Positions 1 through 8,910 of a stretch of 64,000 bases of DNA are shown in pieces; position 1 is the first letter of the stretch; every line of letters starts with the position of its first letter. The stretch is from Bacillus pumilus (GTDB lineage: Bacteria; Bacillota; Bacilli; Bacillales; Bacillaceae): positions 2,232,001 to 2,296,000 of the forward strand of contig NZ_CP046128.1 in assembly GCF_038738535.1 (NCBI RefSeq). The letters are read 5' to 3'. Position numbers and translations under genes: made by a program. The notes beneath the pieces are model-generated. The model had not been told where the DNA came from, ran no database searches, and saw nothing but the letters and a program-made list of their open reading frames with translations.

Positions 1-125
1 AAGCAGGTGTTCAAGATATGTTTCACCGCCTCTTTCAAAACACCCATGAAAAATTCGATGAAGACCTTGAAGCGGTTGCGCATCAATACCCGCCAAGTGT
101 GTTTACTGATGATCGCAGAAATTAA
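1..125 (+). CDS. comER: ComER C-terminus (partial, runs off left edge)
   Basis: The last 40 codons of a gene entering from the left edge; the frame is open from base 3 and stops at TAA 123-125, ending in PPSVFTDDRRN. In B. subtilis comER, a pyrroline-5-carboxylate-reductase-like protein, lies directly beyond yqeM and on the opposite strand, which is the arrangement here. The name therefore rests on synteny with a compatible strand and an acidic C-terminus, not on a recognisable catalytic motif. It converges on yqeM and shares the terminator at 158-189. Confidence 0.7.
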   Translation, partial: AGVQDMFHRLFQNTHEKFDEDLEAVAHQYPPSVFTDDRRN

Positions 126-157
126 TCATCTCTGCAACAAGCGAAAAAAGGGTTTTA

Positions 158-189
158 AAAAACCATCGTTCCATTAAACGATGGTTTTT
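158..189. terminator. Bidirectional terminator between comER and yqeM
   Basis: A 13-bp perfect stem (AAAAACCATCGTT / AACGATGGTTTTT) with a 6-nt loop. A-rich and T-rich flanks let it act in both directions; it overlaps the last codons of yqeM. Confidence 0.85.
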
Positions 190-917
190 GGTTTCTTAGC
201 TGAAATGAAATATCTTTCGGCGAATTCCCCAGGGACTTCATTTGTAAAATCAGCGGTCACTTCTATCTGTTCAAAGCCAGCGGACTCAAGGAACGCCGCA
301 TATGTCTCAAATGGAAATGTACGCTGTTCATGTGTCTCATCATAACGCTGATACACGTCTCCGTCCTTTACAAAAAAGCTTAAATCGTGAATGACCGAAT
401 ACATGTCATCCCCTTTATCACTCTGCCAAATATAGCTGATCTCTTCATCTTGATCGGCATAAGTCGAACCTGGGAATACCTCTTCCATTTTATAAGGTGT
501 ATGAACATCAAAGAGTAAAACCCCATCTGCCTCTAAAAGCTGAAACATGTTTTTAAAGGTTTTTTTGACGTCATTTTCGTTTTTTAAGTAATTCAAGGAA
601 TCACAGCAAATAACCGCTGCTTGAAAGACTTGCTCAAAACCCGTAAGCTCTCTCATATCTTGATGTAAAAATTGAATGGACTGCTTTTTCGCCTGTGCTT
701 TTTGCTGCGCGAAGACCAGCATTTCTTCACTGAGGTCAATTCCTGTGACTGTGTGGCCCTTTTCAGCTAACCGAAGAGAAATTTCTCCAGTCCCACAGCC
801 AACATCAATAATGGCAGCATTCGGTTTGATATTCTGCTGGATCCACTGAACCCATTCATCATAAGGTGCATGTGTCATGAGCTCGTCATACACACCTGCA
901 AACCCTTGATAAATCAT
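174..917 (-). CDS. yqeM: YqeM, class I SAM-dependent methyltransferase
   Basis: A 247-residue Rossmann-fold methyltransferase. Motif I is VGCGTG at residues 39-44, followed by an acidic residue at the end of strand 2 (GIDLSEEM) and a QDM motif. The substrate is not known from the sequence. It is the last gene of the yqeG-yqeM operon; its ATG overlaps the rsfS stop codon as ATGA (914-917), so translation is probably coupled. Length and position match B. subtilis YqeM. Confidence 0.9.
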   Translation of the reverse strand: MIYQGFAGVYDELMTHAPYDEWVQWIQQNIKPNAAIIDVGCGTGEISLRLAEKGHTVTGIDLSEEMLVFAQQKAQAKKQSIQFLHQDMRELTGFEQVFQAAVICCDSLNYLKNENDVKKTFKNMFQLLEADGVLLFDVHTPYKMEEVFPGSTYADQDEEISYIWQSDKGDDMYSVIHDLSFFVKDGDVYQRYDETHEQRTFPFETYAAFLESAGFEQIEVTADFTNEVPGEFAERYFISAKKPKTIV

Positions 918-1270
918 GAGTTAATGCCAAGTGAAAGCGTTTCTCTCGGCGCATCTCCCCATAGCTTCTCTAGGTTGTAGTATCCTCTTTCTTCTTTGTG
1001 GAACACATGAGCAATGACATCACCAAGATCAATCAATACCCATCTTGCTTCATCAAAGCCTTCCATCTTCTTCACTTCGATTCCACTTTCCTCTGCAAGA
1101 TGTTTTACTTCTCTTGCAATGGCCTGCACTTGCTTATCAGAGTTCCCGTGACAAATGAGAAAATAATCGGCAACAAGTGAGATTCCTTGCATATTAAGGG
1201 CAATAATATCCTCAGCCCGTTTATCATCGCATGCTCCTGCCGCGACGTTTAAAATTGATGATGAATCCAT
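914..1270 (-). CDS. rsfS: Ribosomal silencing factor RsfS (YqeL)
   Basis: A 118-residue RsfS/DUF143 protein. The family binds uL14 on the large ribosomal subunit and blocks joining of the subunits under nutrient limitation. Visible family features are the N-terminal helix, the ISLVADYFLICHGNS strand-helix region and the late segment WVLIDLGDVIAHVFHKEERGYY. It sits between yqeK and yqeM in the conserved operon and overlaps yqeM by 4 nt. A plausible ribosome binding site (AAGGAGGA) precedes the ATG. Confidence 0.95.
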   Translation of the reverse strand: MDSSSILNVAAGACDDKRAEDIIALNMQGISLVADYFLICHGNSDKQVQAIAREVKHLAEESGIEVKKMEGFDEARWVLIDLGDVIAHVFHKEERGYYNLEKLWGDAPRETLSLGINS

Positions 1271-1282
1271 CCAAATTCCTCC

Positions 1283-1846
1283 TTAATTGTTCTTATGCAC
1301 AAGCGAGTTGTAAGTAGCCAATGTATCTGGAAAGACTGGCTGATTCTTTTTCAATAAGAAGCTGATGGTGTTTTTTAGTGACTGAACCAACGCGCTATCC
1401 AAATAATGCTCTGCTAACTCTCTTACTTCTTCAACACCAGGGAAATGACGTCCTGGTTCGATATAATCAGCGACATAAATGACCTTTTCAAGTAATGTCA
1501 TGTTTGGCCTGCCTGATGTATGAAATTCAATGGCAGTTAAAATGTCTTGATCGTCAATGCCTGCTTCCTTTTTAACCAGATAAGCACCAACTGGGGCATG
1601 CCAAAGCTCAGGCGAATATTCAAGCAATAGAGGGTTCATCTGTTCCTTCTGGATAATTCCCTTCATTTCTTCCTTTGGTCTAAATTTCGCATAATCATGA
1701 AAAATAGCGGCGATCTCTGCTTTTTTCACATCTGCACCGAACCGTTCCGCTAATGAAATGGCTGCACTCATGACCCCGAGTGTATGTGTATATCTATGCT
1801 CTGTTAACTGCTCTTTGACACAGTTCAATGCTTCTTCACGATTCAT
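1283..1846 (-). CDS. yqeK: YqeK, HD-domain Ap4A hydrolase
   Basis: A 187-residue HD-superfamily protein with the metal-binding HD pair at residues 50-51 (AAIFHDYAK), an upstream His at 21 and the later [10 protein letters not shown] segment. The family hydrolyses diadenosine tetraphosphate symmetrically to ADP. It lies immediately downstream of nadD and overlaps the nadD end by about 11 nt, the usual Bacillus order. Length equals the B. subtilis protein. Confidence 0.92.
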   Translation of the reverse strand: MNREEALNCVKEQLTEHRYTHTLGVMSAAISLAERFGADVKKAEIAAIFHDYAKFRPKEEMKGIIQKEQMNPLLLEYSPELWHAPVGAYLVKKEAGIDDQDILTAIEFHTSGRPNMTLLEKVIYVADYIEPGRHFPGVEEVRELAEHYLDSALVQSLKNTISFLLKKNQPVFPDTLATYNSLVHKNN

Positions 1847-2405
1847 ATAAATGATGCTCCTTTATATAACGCTCAACAGCTTTCGGTATCAAATAATCGA
1901 CAGGTTTTTCCTGCTTTATTCGCTGCCTAATCAATGTCGATGATACATCAAAAGCTGGAACATCTGCAAATAAAAGAGGATATGCCGTACTTCCGGCATA
2001 ACCCGGTCTTTTCATCCCAATAAAGGTGATCATCTGAAGCAAATCATCAATCCGATGCCATTTTGGCAAATACTCGACCATGTCCGCTCCAATCATAAAA
2101 AAGAACTCATCTTCAGGATGACGCTTCTTTAAAAGCTCCACCGTATCCACTGTATAAGATGGACCCTCTCGCTCCATTTCAATGAGCTCCAGCCGAAAAT
2201 ATGGATTTGACTGGATCGCCGCTTCCACCATTTTCACCCGGTGACGACTATCTGCTCGTTTCCGGTCTGTTTTATGAGGGGGCTTGTGATTTGGGATAAA
2301 CCACATTTCATCAAGCCCCACTTGAAAACGCACTTCATTCGCCATCAGCAAATGACCATTATGAGGAGGATCAAACGTACCGCCGAACAACCCTATTTTT
2401 TTCAT
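1836..2405 (-). CDS. nadD: Nicotinate-nucleotide adenylyltransferase NadD
   Basis: NadD adenylates nicotinate mononucleotide to deamido-NAD. The N-terminal nucleotidyltransferase signature [11 protein letters not shown] is at residues 8-18 and the C-terminal SSTLIRQRI (ISSTxxR motif) is present. I choose the ATG at 2405 because AAAGGTGG lies just upstream and the protein is then the usual 189 residues; an upstream in-frame start would add 21 residues that overlap yhbY and look non-homologous. Confidence 0.95.
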   Translation of the reverse strand: MKKIGLFGGTFDPPHNGHLLMANEVRFQVGLDEMWFIPNHKPPHKTDRKRADSRHRVKMVEAAIQSNPYFRLELIEMEREGPSYTVDTVELLKKRHPEDEFFFMIGADMVEYLPKWHRIDDLLQMITFIGMKRPGYAGSTAYPLLFADVPAFDVSSTLIRQRIKQEKPVDYLIPKAVERYIKEHHLYES

Positions 2406-2418
2406 ATCACATCCACCT

Positions 2419-2709
2419 TTACGGCAGCTTAATTTGTTTATTTTCCTTCGATTCTTTATAAAGGACAATCACATTTCCGATCGTTTGAACAAGTTCAGCT
2501 TTTGCACCTTTTACAAGTGCTTTCGCAACTTCCGTTTTGTCCTCATCGCAGTTTTGTAATACGCTGACCTTTAACAGTTCTCTTACTTCAAGCGCCTCGG
2601 AAATTTGCTTGATCATATTGTCATTTACCCCGCCTTTTCCTACTTGAAAAATAGGTGATAAATGATGTGCTTTTGCACGTAAAAAACGTTTTTGTTTCCC
2701 TTTTAACAT
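2419..2709 (-). CDS. yhbY: YhbY-family RNA-binding protein (YqeI)
   Basis: A 96-residue single CRM-domain protein. The GKGG loop is at residues 24-27 ([11 protein letters not shown]) and the chain is lysine-rich. CRM proteins bind pre-50S rRNA in bacteria. It lies between aroE and nadD in the ribosome-assembly operon, with a start overlapping the aroE stop by a few bases. Confidence 0.92.
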   Translation of the reverse strand: MLKGKQKRFLRAKAHHLSPIFQVGKGGVNDNMIKQISEALEVRELLKVSVLQNCDEDKTEVAKALVKGAKAELVQTIGNVIVLYKESKENKQIKLP

Positions 2710-3545
2710 GGTGTTCCTCCTAATTTCTCTATTACAATTGACTTCATTTTTCTGGCGTCAGGCGTGATGCCTGTCCACAGTTCAAAGGCTCTTGCTGCTT
2801 GTCCAACAAACATGCCGACACCATCTACTGTTTTCAAACCTAACCCGGCTGCTTCTTTGAGCAGCTTTGTTTCTATTGGATTATACACAATATCACAAAC
2901 GACCGCTGTTTTTTTTGCGTTTGCTAAAGAAATCGGGGTTTCTTCAACATTCGGGTACATACCGATTGAGGTCGTATGGATGATGACATCATATTCCCCA
3001 AGTCGTTCTTCTGCTGTCTTTAAAGTAATGGCACTAGATGTGATGTTCCCATCTGCACTTTCAATTAAAGCCTCAGCTTTTTCAATGGTGCGGTTGGTGA
3101 TATCAAAGCTTTTCGGTGCATAGTCAGCGATTGTCGTATAAATCGCTCTTGCTGCTCCGCCAGCACCAATCATTAGAAATGACAGCTCTGTTAAAGGCTG
3201 ATCCAAGGCTTCAAGCAATGAATGAAGAAAGCCCTCTCCATCTGTGTTGTACCCGACGAGCTGACCTCCTTCAAGCCGCACCGTATTGACTGCACGCAGG
3301 CGTTCAGCTGTCACATCAATTTTATCAAGGTACTGCATAATGTCTACCTTGTGCGGAACAGTGACGTTAAAGCCGCTTATTCCTAAGGCTTTCATACCGC
3401 GAATGGCATCTTTAAGGTCTTCGTCTTCTACTTGAAAGCCATGATAATGTCCATCAATCCCAGCATCCTTCAATGCTGCATTATGAATATCCGGAGACAT
3501 TGAATGACCAACAGGGTTACCGATTAATCCGTATAAAGGTTTCAA
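2703..3545 (-). CDS. aroE: Shikimate dehydrogenase AroE
   Basis: Reduces 3-dehydroshikimate with NADPH. The N-terminal shikimate-binding motif (GNPVGHSMSP) and the catalytic lysine in NVTVPHKVD are visible, followed by NTDGEGF and the dinucleotide loop GAGGAARAI. I choose a TTG start at 3545 (sequence then begins KPLYGLIGNP) because a strong GGGGGAGA lies just upstream and the length becomes 280 residues; an in-frame ATG at 3566 has no ribosome binding site. In B. subtilis the gene is called aroD. Confidence 0.93.
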   Translation of the reverse strand: MKPLYGLIGNPVGHSMSPDIHNAALKDAGIDGHYHGFQVEDEDLKDAIRGMKALGISGFNVTVPHKVDIMQYLDKIDVTAERLRAVNTVRLEGGQLVGYNTDGEGFLHSLLEALDQPLTELSFLMIGAGGAARAIYTTIADYAPKSFDITNRTIEKAEALIESADGNITSSAITLKTAEERLGEYDVIIHTTSIGMYPNVEETPISLANAKKTAVVCDIVYNPIETKLLKEAAGLGLKTVDGVGMFVGQAARAFELWTGITPDARKMKSIVIEKLGGTPC

Positions 3546-3566
3546 GGTCTCTCCCCCTTTGAACAT

Positions 3567-4667
3567 TTAAATTAACGAACGTCTCATAAACACATGAACG
3601 CCTTTTGGCGCATAGACTTTGATTTGCTTCCCTGCATCATTTGCCGTTACCCATCCTAAGCCTGAAAAGACGATGTCCATTTTCGGCTGATCAATCGTAA
3701 AGGTATGCGGAACGAGCGGAGGGAAATCTTCCATCCCCTCTTTTGATGGCGGTGATAGCAGTTCCCCGGCATGTTTTTCATATAAATCATCTGCGTTCTC
3801 TAACTTTGTTCTGTGTATGTTCAGCTCATTTGGCATATAGCAGACAAATGACGTTCTGCCGCCTTTTACATAATCAAATCGAGCAAGGCCGCCAAAATAA
3901 AGCGTTTGTGCTTCATTTAATTGGAACGTTCTCGGTTTCAATTCTTTTTTCGGCGTTAAGATCTTCAAGTCATTTTTGCTGACATAGTGCGCCATCTGAT
4001 GACGGTTGATAATGCCTGGCGTATCAAATAGAGCAGATCCGTCATCAAGCGGGATCTCAATGGCATCAAGTGTTGTACCTGGATATTGGGATGTGGTGAT
4101 CACGTTCTCTTCGCCAGATACTTCTTTGATGATTCGATTGATAAATGTTGATTTTCCAACATTCGTACAGCCGACGACATAGACATTTCTTCCCTCACGG
4201 TAATGATCGATCGCTTCCATCACCTCAGGTACGCCCTGACCTCTGCTTGCACTGATTAAGAAAACATCGATCGGGTTCAATCCGTTTTCTTTCGCTTCCC
4301 GTTTCATCCAATGAATCAGACGATCTTTTTTCACGGATTTCGGTAAAATATCTACTTTGTTGCCGACGAGTAAAATCGGATTACCACCGACAATACGACT
4401 CAGCCCATTGATCCAGCTTCCGTTAAAGTCAAAAATATCAACGACCTTTACAATCAGAGAATCTGTCTCTCCAATGCTGTGCAATATATTTAAAAAGTCG
4501 TCTTCTGTTAAAGAAACATCTTGTATTTCATTGTAGTTCTTTAACCTAAAACAGCGCTGACAAATCACATCTTCTTTCAATAGAGATGCTGCCGGCGCAT
4601 ATCCTAATTGATCTTTATCTTCCGTCTGAATGGCTACACCGCAGCCAATACAAACAACCTTTTCCAT
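3567..4667 (-). CDS. yqeH: Ribosome biogenesis GTPase YqeH
   Basis: A circularly permuted GTPase needed for 30S assembly. In order: an N-terminal zinc finger (CIGCG and CQRC), the G4 motif VGNKVD, the G5-like SASRGQG, then the P-loop GCTNVGKST and G3 DTPGI, followed by a C-terminal RNA-binding-type region. I choose the ATG at 4667 (MEKVVCIGCG) because GAGGAAGAG precedes it and the length becomes 366 residues, the usual length of this protein. It overlaps or abuts yqeG. Confidence 0.95.
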   Translation of the reverse strand: MEKVVCIGCGVAIQTEDKDQLGYAPAASLLKEDVICQRCFRLKNYNEIQDVSLTEDDFLNILHSIGETDSLIVKVVDIFDFNGSWINGLSRIVGGNPILLVGNKVDILPKSVKKDRLIHWMKREAKENGLNPIDVFLISASRGQGVPEVMEAIDHYREGRNVYVVGCTNVGKSTFINRIIKEVSGEENVITTSQYPGTTLDAIEIPLDDGSALFDTPGIINRHQMAHYVSKNDLKILTPKKELKPRTFQLNEAQTLYFGGLARFDYVKGGRTSFVCYMPNELNIHRTKLENADDLYEKHAGELLSPPSKEGMEDFPPLVPHTFTIDQPKMDIVFSGLGWVTANDAGKQIKVYAPKGVHVFMRRSLI

Positions 4668-4669
4668 TA

Positions 4670-5191
4670 TTACTCTTCCTCCCACTGAATGTGGCCCTTA
4701 CGCTTTAAGGCTCCTAAAATTCTGCGTTCAATCTGCCTGTTAAACTTGGTGAAAAATCCGTCCGAGGCAGCGACAGGGACGACCAAAATCGTATGGAAGC
4801 CATGACGATTCCCGCCTAGTACATCGGTCATGAGCTGATCCCCAATGACCACCACATCTTCTTTTTTCAATTGCATATCAGAGACTGCCTTATTAAAGGC
4901 TCTTCCCATAGGCTTTTTCGCTTTATAAATAAACGGGATATGAACTGGTTCAGAAAAAAGCTTGACCCTTTTTTCATTATTGTTCGATACAATCGTCACT
5001 TGTATCCCGTGATCCTTCATTTCTTGAAACCATTCAATTAAGCGGGGCGTCGCACTTGGACGGTCCCATTCTACTAGTGTGTTATCTAAATCGGTAATAA
5101 TTCCTTTTACATTTCGTTCTTTTAATTTTTGCGGTGAAATGTGGAAAATGCTTTTCACAAATTCATCCGGTAAGAAATACTTCTTTAGCAC
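4670..5191 (-). CDS. yqeG: YqeG, HAD IIIA phosphatase
   Basis: HAD motif I is DLDNTLVEWD, motif II VSNNN, then KKPMG and the motif III/IV region VIGDQLMTDVLGGNR. It belongs to the HAD IIIA family whose Bacillus member lies at the head of the yqeH operon. A GTG start at 5191 (then LKKYFLPDEF) fits the AAAGGGTG upstream and the normal length of about 172; an upstream GTG at 5200 is possible. Confidence 0.92.
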   Translation of the reverse strand: MLKKYFLPDEFVKSIFHISPQKLKERNVKGIITDLDNTLVEWDRPSATPRLIEWFQEMKDHGIQVTIVSNNNEKRVKLFSEPVHIPFIYKAKKPMGRAFNKAVSDMQLKKEDVVVIGDQLMTDVLGGNRHGFHTILVVPVAASDGFFTKFNRQIERRILGALKRKGHIQWEEE

Positions 5192-5308
5192 AATTTGCAC
5201 CCTTTCTTCCCTTGGTTTTTCAGCGATGGTGTCGAATCAAATCACAATTTGTCTGTCTATCGAATACAATGAAAAAGTTTTCGACATATGACGAGGACCT
5301 TCAACAGG

Positions 5309-5408
5309 TGTGGATAATTTTACACACATTATCCACCTATATTTCATCACGCTTTCATTCAATTATAAACACTCTACCCACAAGTTATCCACTTCACCAT
5401 GTGGATAA
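5309..5408. promoter_or_regulatory. DnaA box cluster upstream of sda
   Basis: Four 9-mers match the DnaA box TTATNCACA: 5309-5317 (perfect, inverted), 5329-5337 (TTATCCACC), 5385-5393 (TTATCCACT) and 5400-5408 (perfect, inverted). Weaker matches lie at 5318-5326 and 5363-5371. In B. subtilis the sda promoter is activated when DnaA accumulates, linking replication status to sporulation; the same arrangement is seen here. Confidence 0.9.
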
Positions 5409-5416
5409 CAGAACGA

Positions 5417-5445
5417 TTGTTCTTGTTTCCCATTCATGGTAGATT
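5417..5445 (+). promoter_or_regulatory. sda promoter (sigma-A type)
   Basis: TTGTTC (5417-5422), 17-bp spacer, TAGATT (5440-5445), immediately downstream of the last DnaA box. Confidence 0.7.
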
Positions 5446-5553
5446 AAAGGTACTTCAGAGACATTCGATCAACCTATGATGATATGTCTTTTCCTTAAGT
5501 TTTATGCCAACTTTTTCAGGGGAGGTGTTTTTCCCATCATATGGGTTTCTAGT

Positions 5554-5694
5554 ATGAAAAAGCTGTCAGATGATTTACTTATAGAATCGTATTATAAAGC
5601 AAATGAAATGAACTTAAATCGCGACTTCATTGAATTAATTGAGACAGAAATGAAAAGACGTTCGCTCGGGCATATGCTCTCTGTTTCCTCTTAA
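5554..5694 (+). CDS. sda: Sporulation checkpoint protein Sda
   Basis: A 46-residue antiparallel helical hairpin protein that inhibits the sporulation kinases KinA and KinB by binding their dimerisation domain. The sequence [20 protein letters not shown] and the ending [12 protein letters not shown] are near-identical to B. subtilis Sda. The only strong ribosome binding site (GGGGAGGTG, around 5519-5527) lies about 26 nt before this ATG, and the intervening codons (IIWVSS) resemble the six extra N-terminal residues annotated in B. subtilis, so the true start may be a non-ATG codon at 5536 or 5539. Confidence 0.93.
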   Translation: MKKLSDDLLIESYYKANEMNLNRDFIELIETEMKRRSLGHMLSVSS

Positions 5695-5797
5695 TTCCAT
5701 TTCGCAGGAACCATGCCTCCCGAGCACTCTCCTTTTTTAAACTCAGGTGACTGATATTATATCACTTGCGCTATAGGCTTACTACTATTTTCCGTAA

Positions 5798-5832
5798 AAA
5801 ACACCCCTTCTCATCAAAGAAGAGGTGTCTTA
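5798..5832 (-). terminator. Terminator of the small YjcZ-like gene
   Basis: Hairpin ACACC(C)CTTCT / AGAAG(A)GGTGT with a short loop and a T-rich 3' side on the minus strand; it overlaps the stop codon at 5830-5832. Confidence 0.65.
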
Positions 5833-5979
5833 TTTGCAAGGCTGTTCATTCCAAAACCATAACCCTCCGCCTACGACCAAAATGACCACAAGGAACACAA
5901 CAAGAAAAGCGTAACCGATTCCTGCTCCTTGAGCTGGATAAGGTGAACACGCAGGGTAAGGATAAGGGCATCCCCACAT
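5830..5979 (-). CDS. Small YjcZ-like sporulation membrane protein
   Basis: A 49-residue frame with an excellent ribosome binding site (AGGAGGTAA, 5986-5994). The N-terminal half is rich in Pro, Tyr, Cys and Gly (MWGCPYPYPACSPYPAQGAG), followed by one membrane segment (YAFLVVFLVVILVVGGG). This Gly/Tyr-rich head plus a single helix is the layout of the YjcZ family of tiny sporulation proteins. A second member of the same type lies at 53972-54097. The exact name in this species is not known to me. Confidence 0.75.
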   Translation of the reverse strand: MWGCPYPYPACSPYPAQGAGIGYAFLVVFLVVILVVGGGLWFWNEQPCK

Positions 5980-6057
5980 ATCAGTTACCTCCTTCTAGGA
6001 AGATATACTGTTAGACTATGCTGGATGGATGGTCTTGTTTAGGCAGATGGCCATCAT

Positions 6058-6786
6058 TTAAAAATGTTTGATGACATCACGCTCTTTGATTTCGTTATAA
6101 ATAATTCTTGCCCCTTTTGGCGTCATATGATTGCCAGAAGGGTCGATCAAACCTGATTGAATCAGCGCATTGTCACTATCTTCACCAGCTTCTCGGATGA
6201 ACGCTTTCCAATTGTCGACAAGCGGTACTTGCTGATCCTTGGCTATTTCTCTCGTAATGTCATTATAGGAATTTTGCCAAGCTCTTGCCCCGCCTCTCTC
6301 AGCAAAATAAGATGACTTATACCTAGAGTAGTAATACAAGCCCTTTTTTCCGCCTTCTACAACAGGTACACAGGTCATGAGAATCGGGGTAATGCCTTCT
6401 TTTCTACTTTCAGAAATGAAGTAGGATACATTTTCTTTAAATCGTTTTTTCGTCACGCGGGGATGTTTCCCATCTAAAATCGCCGCATCATTCGTACCGA
6501 ACATGATGAGGACGTAAGTTGGTTTCTGCTTTAAAATATCCTGCTCAAAGCGAAGCTTCGCGTCTTCAGTTGTCTGCCCGCCAATGCCTGCATTCTTCAC
6601 TTGAATTTGGCCGCGCTCGACGTTTTTCATGAGATTCACCCATTTTTCAGATGTTGGATAATCTCGAAAGTCCCAGTTTGATCCCCTTGTATTGCTGTCG
6701 CCAAATGCAATGACACTTTCTTGTTCTGGCTTTGAGCACCCAGCAGCGACACAAAGCAGGATAAAAAGGACAACACATTTCTTCAC
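6058..6786 (-). CDS. yqeF: SGNH-family lipoprotein hydrolase (YqeF)
   Basis: An exported lipoprotein with a hydrophobic signal and lipobox VAAGC near residue 17. The SGNH hydrolase blocks are visible: FGDSNTRG (catalytic Ser in GDS), GIGGQTT, MFGTNDA and the C-terminal DPSGNHMTPKG (Asp and His). It probably deacylates a cell-envelope or extracellular ester; the substrate is unknown. GTG at 6786 is chosen because GGAGGTGA lies 6 nt upstream. Position next to sda matches B. subtilis yqeF. Confidence 0.85.
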   Translation of the reverse strand: MKKCVVLFILLCVAAGCSKPEQESVIAFGDSNTRGSNWDFRDYPTSEKWVNLMKNVERGQIQVKNAGIGGQTTEDAKLRFEQDILKQKPTYVLIMFGTNDAAILDGKHPRVTKKRFKENVSYFISESRKEGITPILMTCVPVVEGGKKGLYYYSRYKSSYFAERGGARAWQNSYNDITREIAKDQQVPLVDNWKAFIREAGEDSDNALIQSGLIDPSGNHMTPKGARIIYNEIKERDVIKHF

Positions 6787-6870
6787 AACATTCACCTCCA
6801 AAAGCCCTCTTCATATAGTAAACGACAAGACTTTTGGTTTCAATGAATGACTGTTTTTGACGAATGCTTC

Positions 6871-7611
6871 CTATTGCAGTTGAACAGGTACATACGCTTT
6901 GTCATGATGCAGCAGTTCGCTCACTTTGACAAATTCATAGCCTCGATCCTTTAATTCAGGAATCACTTGTTTCAGTGCTTCTACCGTCTGCTTCCGATTG
7001 CCCCCGCCATCATGCAAAAGAATGATATCGCCGCCTTGAATATGATCAATAATCCGGCTCGCAATTTTGCGTGAGCCTGGTCTTGACCAGTCCTTCGGAT
7101 CTTGCGTAAAGGACCACATGACCACATCATATCCTTGCTTTGACAAAATGCGGAATGATGTCATCGTCAAGCGGCCGCCAGGGGGGCGAAATAATAAGGG
7201 TCCGCCAGGCTGAAGTGAAGCGATATGAGCCGCTGATTCTTTTAATTCCTGCTTGATCTCCTTTGATGATAACAGGTCAAAATACGTATGATTCATCGTG
7301 TGATTGCCAAGCTCATTTCCTTCGTCCACAATCCGTTCTGCGATCTTTGGATATGCGTGAATCCGGCTTCCTACGACAAAAAAGCTGGCATTTACTTGAT
7401 GCTGCTTCAGCACATCCAATATTTGATTCGTGTAAACTGGATGAGGTCCATCATCAAAGGTGATCGCAATCTTTTTCCGTTCCGCTCTCATGTCCCAAAA
7501 GGCATGTCCCGTTTTTTCAAGATCGACTCGTTTTAATGTATATGCCTCTACTTCATTAGGAACAAAAGCACATAGCAGCAATATACACATCAAGACATGC
7601 AACCCTCTCAT
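6871..7611 (-). CDS. Secreted polysaccharide deacetylase (NodB fold)
   Basis: A 246-residue exported protein: signal peptide to about residue 22 (VPNEVEA), then a NodB domain with ITFDDGPHP (catalytic Asp and metal Asp), GNHTMNHTY (the two metal His), FRPPGGR and the C-terminal LLHDGGG. It should remove N-acetyl groups from peptidoglycan or another polymer in the wall. The ATG at 7611 follows GGAGGCGG. It lies 85 bp from yqeF on the same strand but has its own upstream region. I cannot assign it to a particular B. subtilis paralogue. Confidence 0.85.
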   Translation of the reverse strand: MRGLHVLMCILLLCAFVPNEVEAYTLKRVDLEKTGHAFWDMRAERKKIAITFDDGPHPVYTNQILDVLKQHQVNASFFVVGSRIHAYPKIAERIVDEGNELGNHTMNHTYFDLLSSKEIKQELKESAAHIASLQPGGPLLFRPPGGRLTMTSFRILSKQGYDVVMWSFTQDPKDWSRPGSRKIASRIIDHIQGGDIILLHDGGGNRKQTVEALKQVIPELKDRGYEFVKVSELLHHDKAYVPVQLQ

Positions 7612-7717
7612 TTGACCGCCTCCACAGAACATTCTTACAGATTAAATTGCCCGCTTTTTGATGAATCATTCAGCATTCATAGTCACGGTCCGCATCTCTG
7701 ACTTCTTTTTTGACATA

Positions 7718-7747
7718 AAAAAAAGCCGGCCCATCAGGCCCGCTTTT
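7718..7747 (-). terminator. Terminator after the rap-like gene
   Basis: GC-rich hairpin (AAAAAGC-GGCC / GGCC-GCTTTTT) in the gap between the Rap-like gene and the deacetylase. No phr-like frame fits between it and the stop at 7789. Confidence 0.75.
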
Positions 7748-7788
7748 TGTTTCACGTTTGGTTTCTCTCTTCAACTGTCGAACGTTGC

Positions 7789-8910
7789 TTAGAATTCATA
7801 CAGACACTCTCCTTCTTGGATTTGATTTTGAGCCCATAATAATTTCTGATAATACTGGTTGGACTTCTGGTATTGTTGAGAGGCTTCTAAGGCTGTCGCA
7901 ATTTCTAGTGAGATATCCTCTATATAAGAGTATAGGCTAAGTTTTTCCAAATAATCAATGGTTTTTTGCAGTTGTTCTTCATTCATTCCTTGAACATATA
8001 AAGCATCCAGATACTCAAACATATGACAAAACAGCTGGTCTTCATGCTTCTTTGCAGCTAATTTTCCATCTTCTAATATGCGGCGTGCTTCCACTTGTTC
8101 ATTTTGTCTAAAAAGCAGTTTTGCCAGCGTATAGAGCGTATGCGGAAGCGTGGGAAGCTGCTCTTTACAGGCAATATCAGCCGATTCCGTTAAATAGCGT
8201 TCTGCTTCCTCTCTATAGCCCAGCTCCCCATAACATTTTCCTAAATTATAAAGCGCTGAACTGTATATCCGCGGGTGATCAATCTGTGATGCGAGCTGTT
8301 TTGCTTTTTTTAAATGAGGCAGTGCCCGGTCTTTTCGTTTTAGATCTTGATAGTTTCCTGAGATAACAAAAAGGCACTGAATGATGCGAATAGAGTAGGC
8401 ATCATGCTGATCGTATATTTCCAGCGCCTTTAAAATATGATGCATCGAGACATGCGTTTGCTTCATTATATAGTAGGCTTCTGCTACTTTAAAATGAAAC
8501 TCAGCCTGCTCAATATCATCAAATACCATGGACAGCTGTTTTTCTGCCACTCGATAATATTTGACGGCTTCTAAATATTCTTTTTGACTAAACTCATGCA
8601 TGCCACGAAAAAATGCATGGTAATAATGCAGCATATCAGATAACTCATGATTGGAATTTTCGATTTTATCGACAAGATTAGATACTGAGAAAGGTTGATA
8701 TTTTGAAGGGTGTATATAGTCAAGCATGATTTGGTGCCGAAAACACATGAGCTGATAATAAATCAGTAAATGCTGGTCCTCTTCCATCCGTTCAATTTCC
8801 GCTTCTACTTCTGCTTTCAGGATTTCCGCATCTGGAACACTGAACTGCCGTATCATTCGATACCATTCATTAATTTTCATACCTACATGTGAAGAAAGAA
8901 CCTTCCCCAT
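7789..8910 (-). CDS. Rap-family TPR response-regulator phosphatase or inhibitor
   Basis: A 373-residue protein with the Rap N-terminus ([20 protein letters not shown], a 3-helix bundle) followed by TPR repeats to the C-terminus. Rap proteins dephosphorylate Spo0F or block ComA, and most are antagonised by a Phr pentapeptide. The ATG at 8910 matches the usual Rap start; a longer upstream frame has no family similarity. No phr gene follows: only about 40 nt separate the stop from a terminator, so this is an orphan Rap. Which target it acts on cannot be told from the sequence. Confidence 0.85.
   Translation of the reverse strand: MGKVLSSHVGMKINEWYRMIRQFSVPDAEILKAEVEAEIERMEEDQHLLIYYQLMCFRHQIMLDYIHPSKYQPFSVSNLVDKIENSNHELSDMLHYYHAFFRGMHEFSQKEYLEAVKYYRVAEKQLSMVFDDIEQAEFHFKVAEAYYIMKQTHVSMHHILKALEIYDQHDAYSIRIIQCLFVISGNYQDLKRKDRALPHLKKAKQLASQIDHPRIYSSALYNLGKCYGELGYREEAERYLTESADIACKEQLPTLPHTLYTLAKLLFRQNEQVEARRILEDGKLAAKKHEDQLFCHMFEYLDALYVQGMNEEQLQKTIDYLEKLSLYSYIEDISLEIATALEASQQYQKSNQYYQKLLWAQNQIQEGECLYEF

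Noticed and set aside
5134-5442. 102-codon plus-strand frame across the sda upstream region
   Set aside because: It covers the DnaA boxes and the sda promoter and overlaps yqeG antisense; it has no family similarity.
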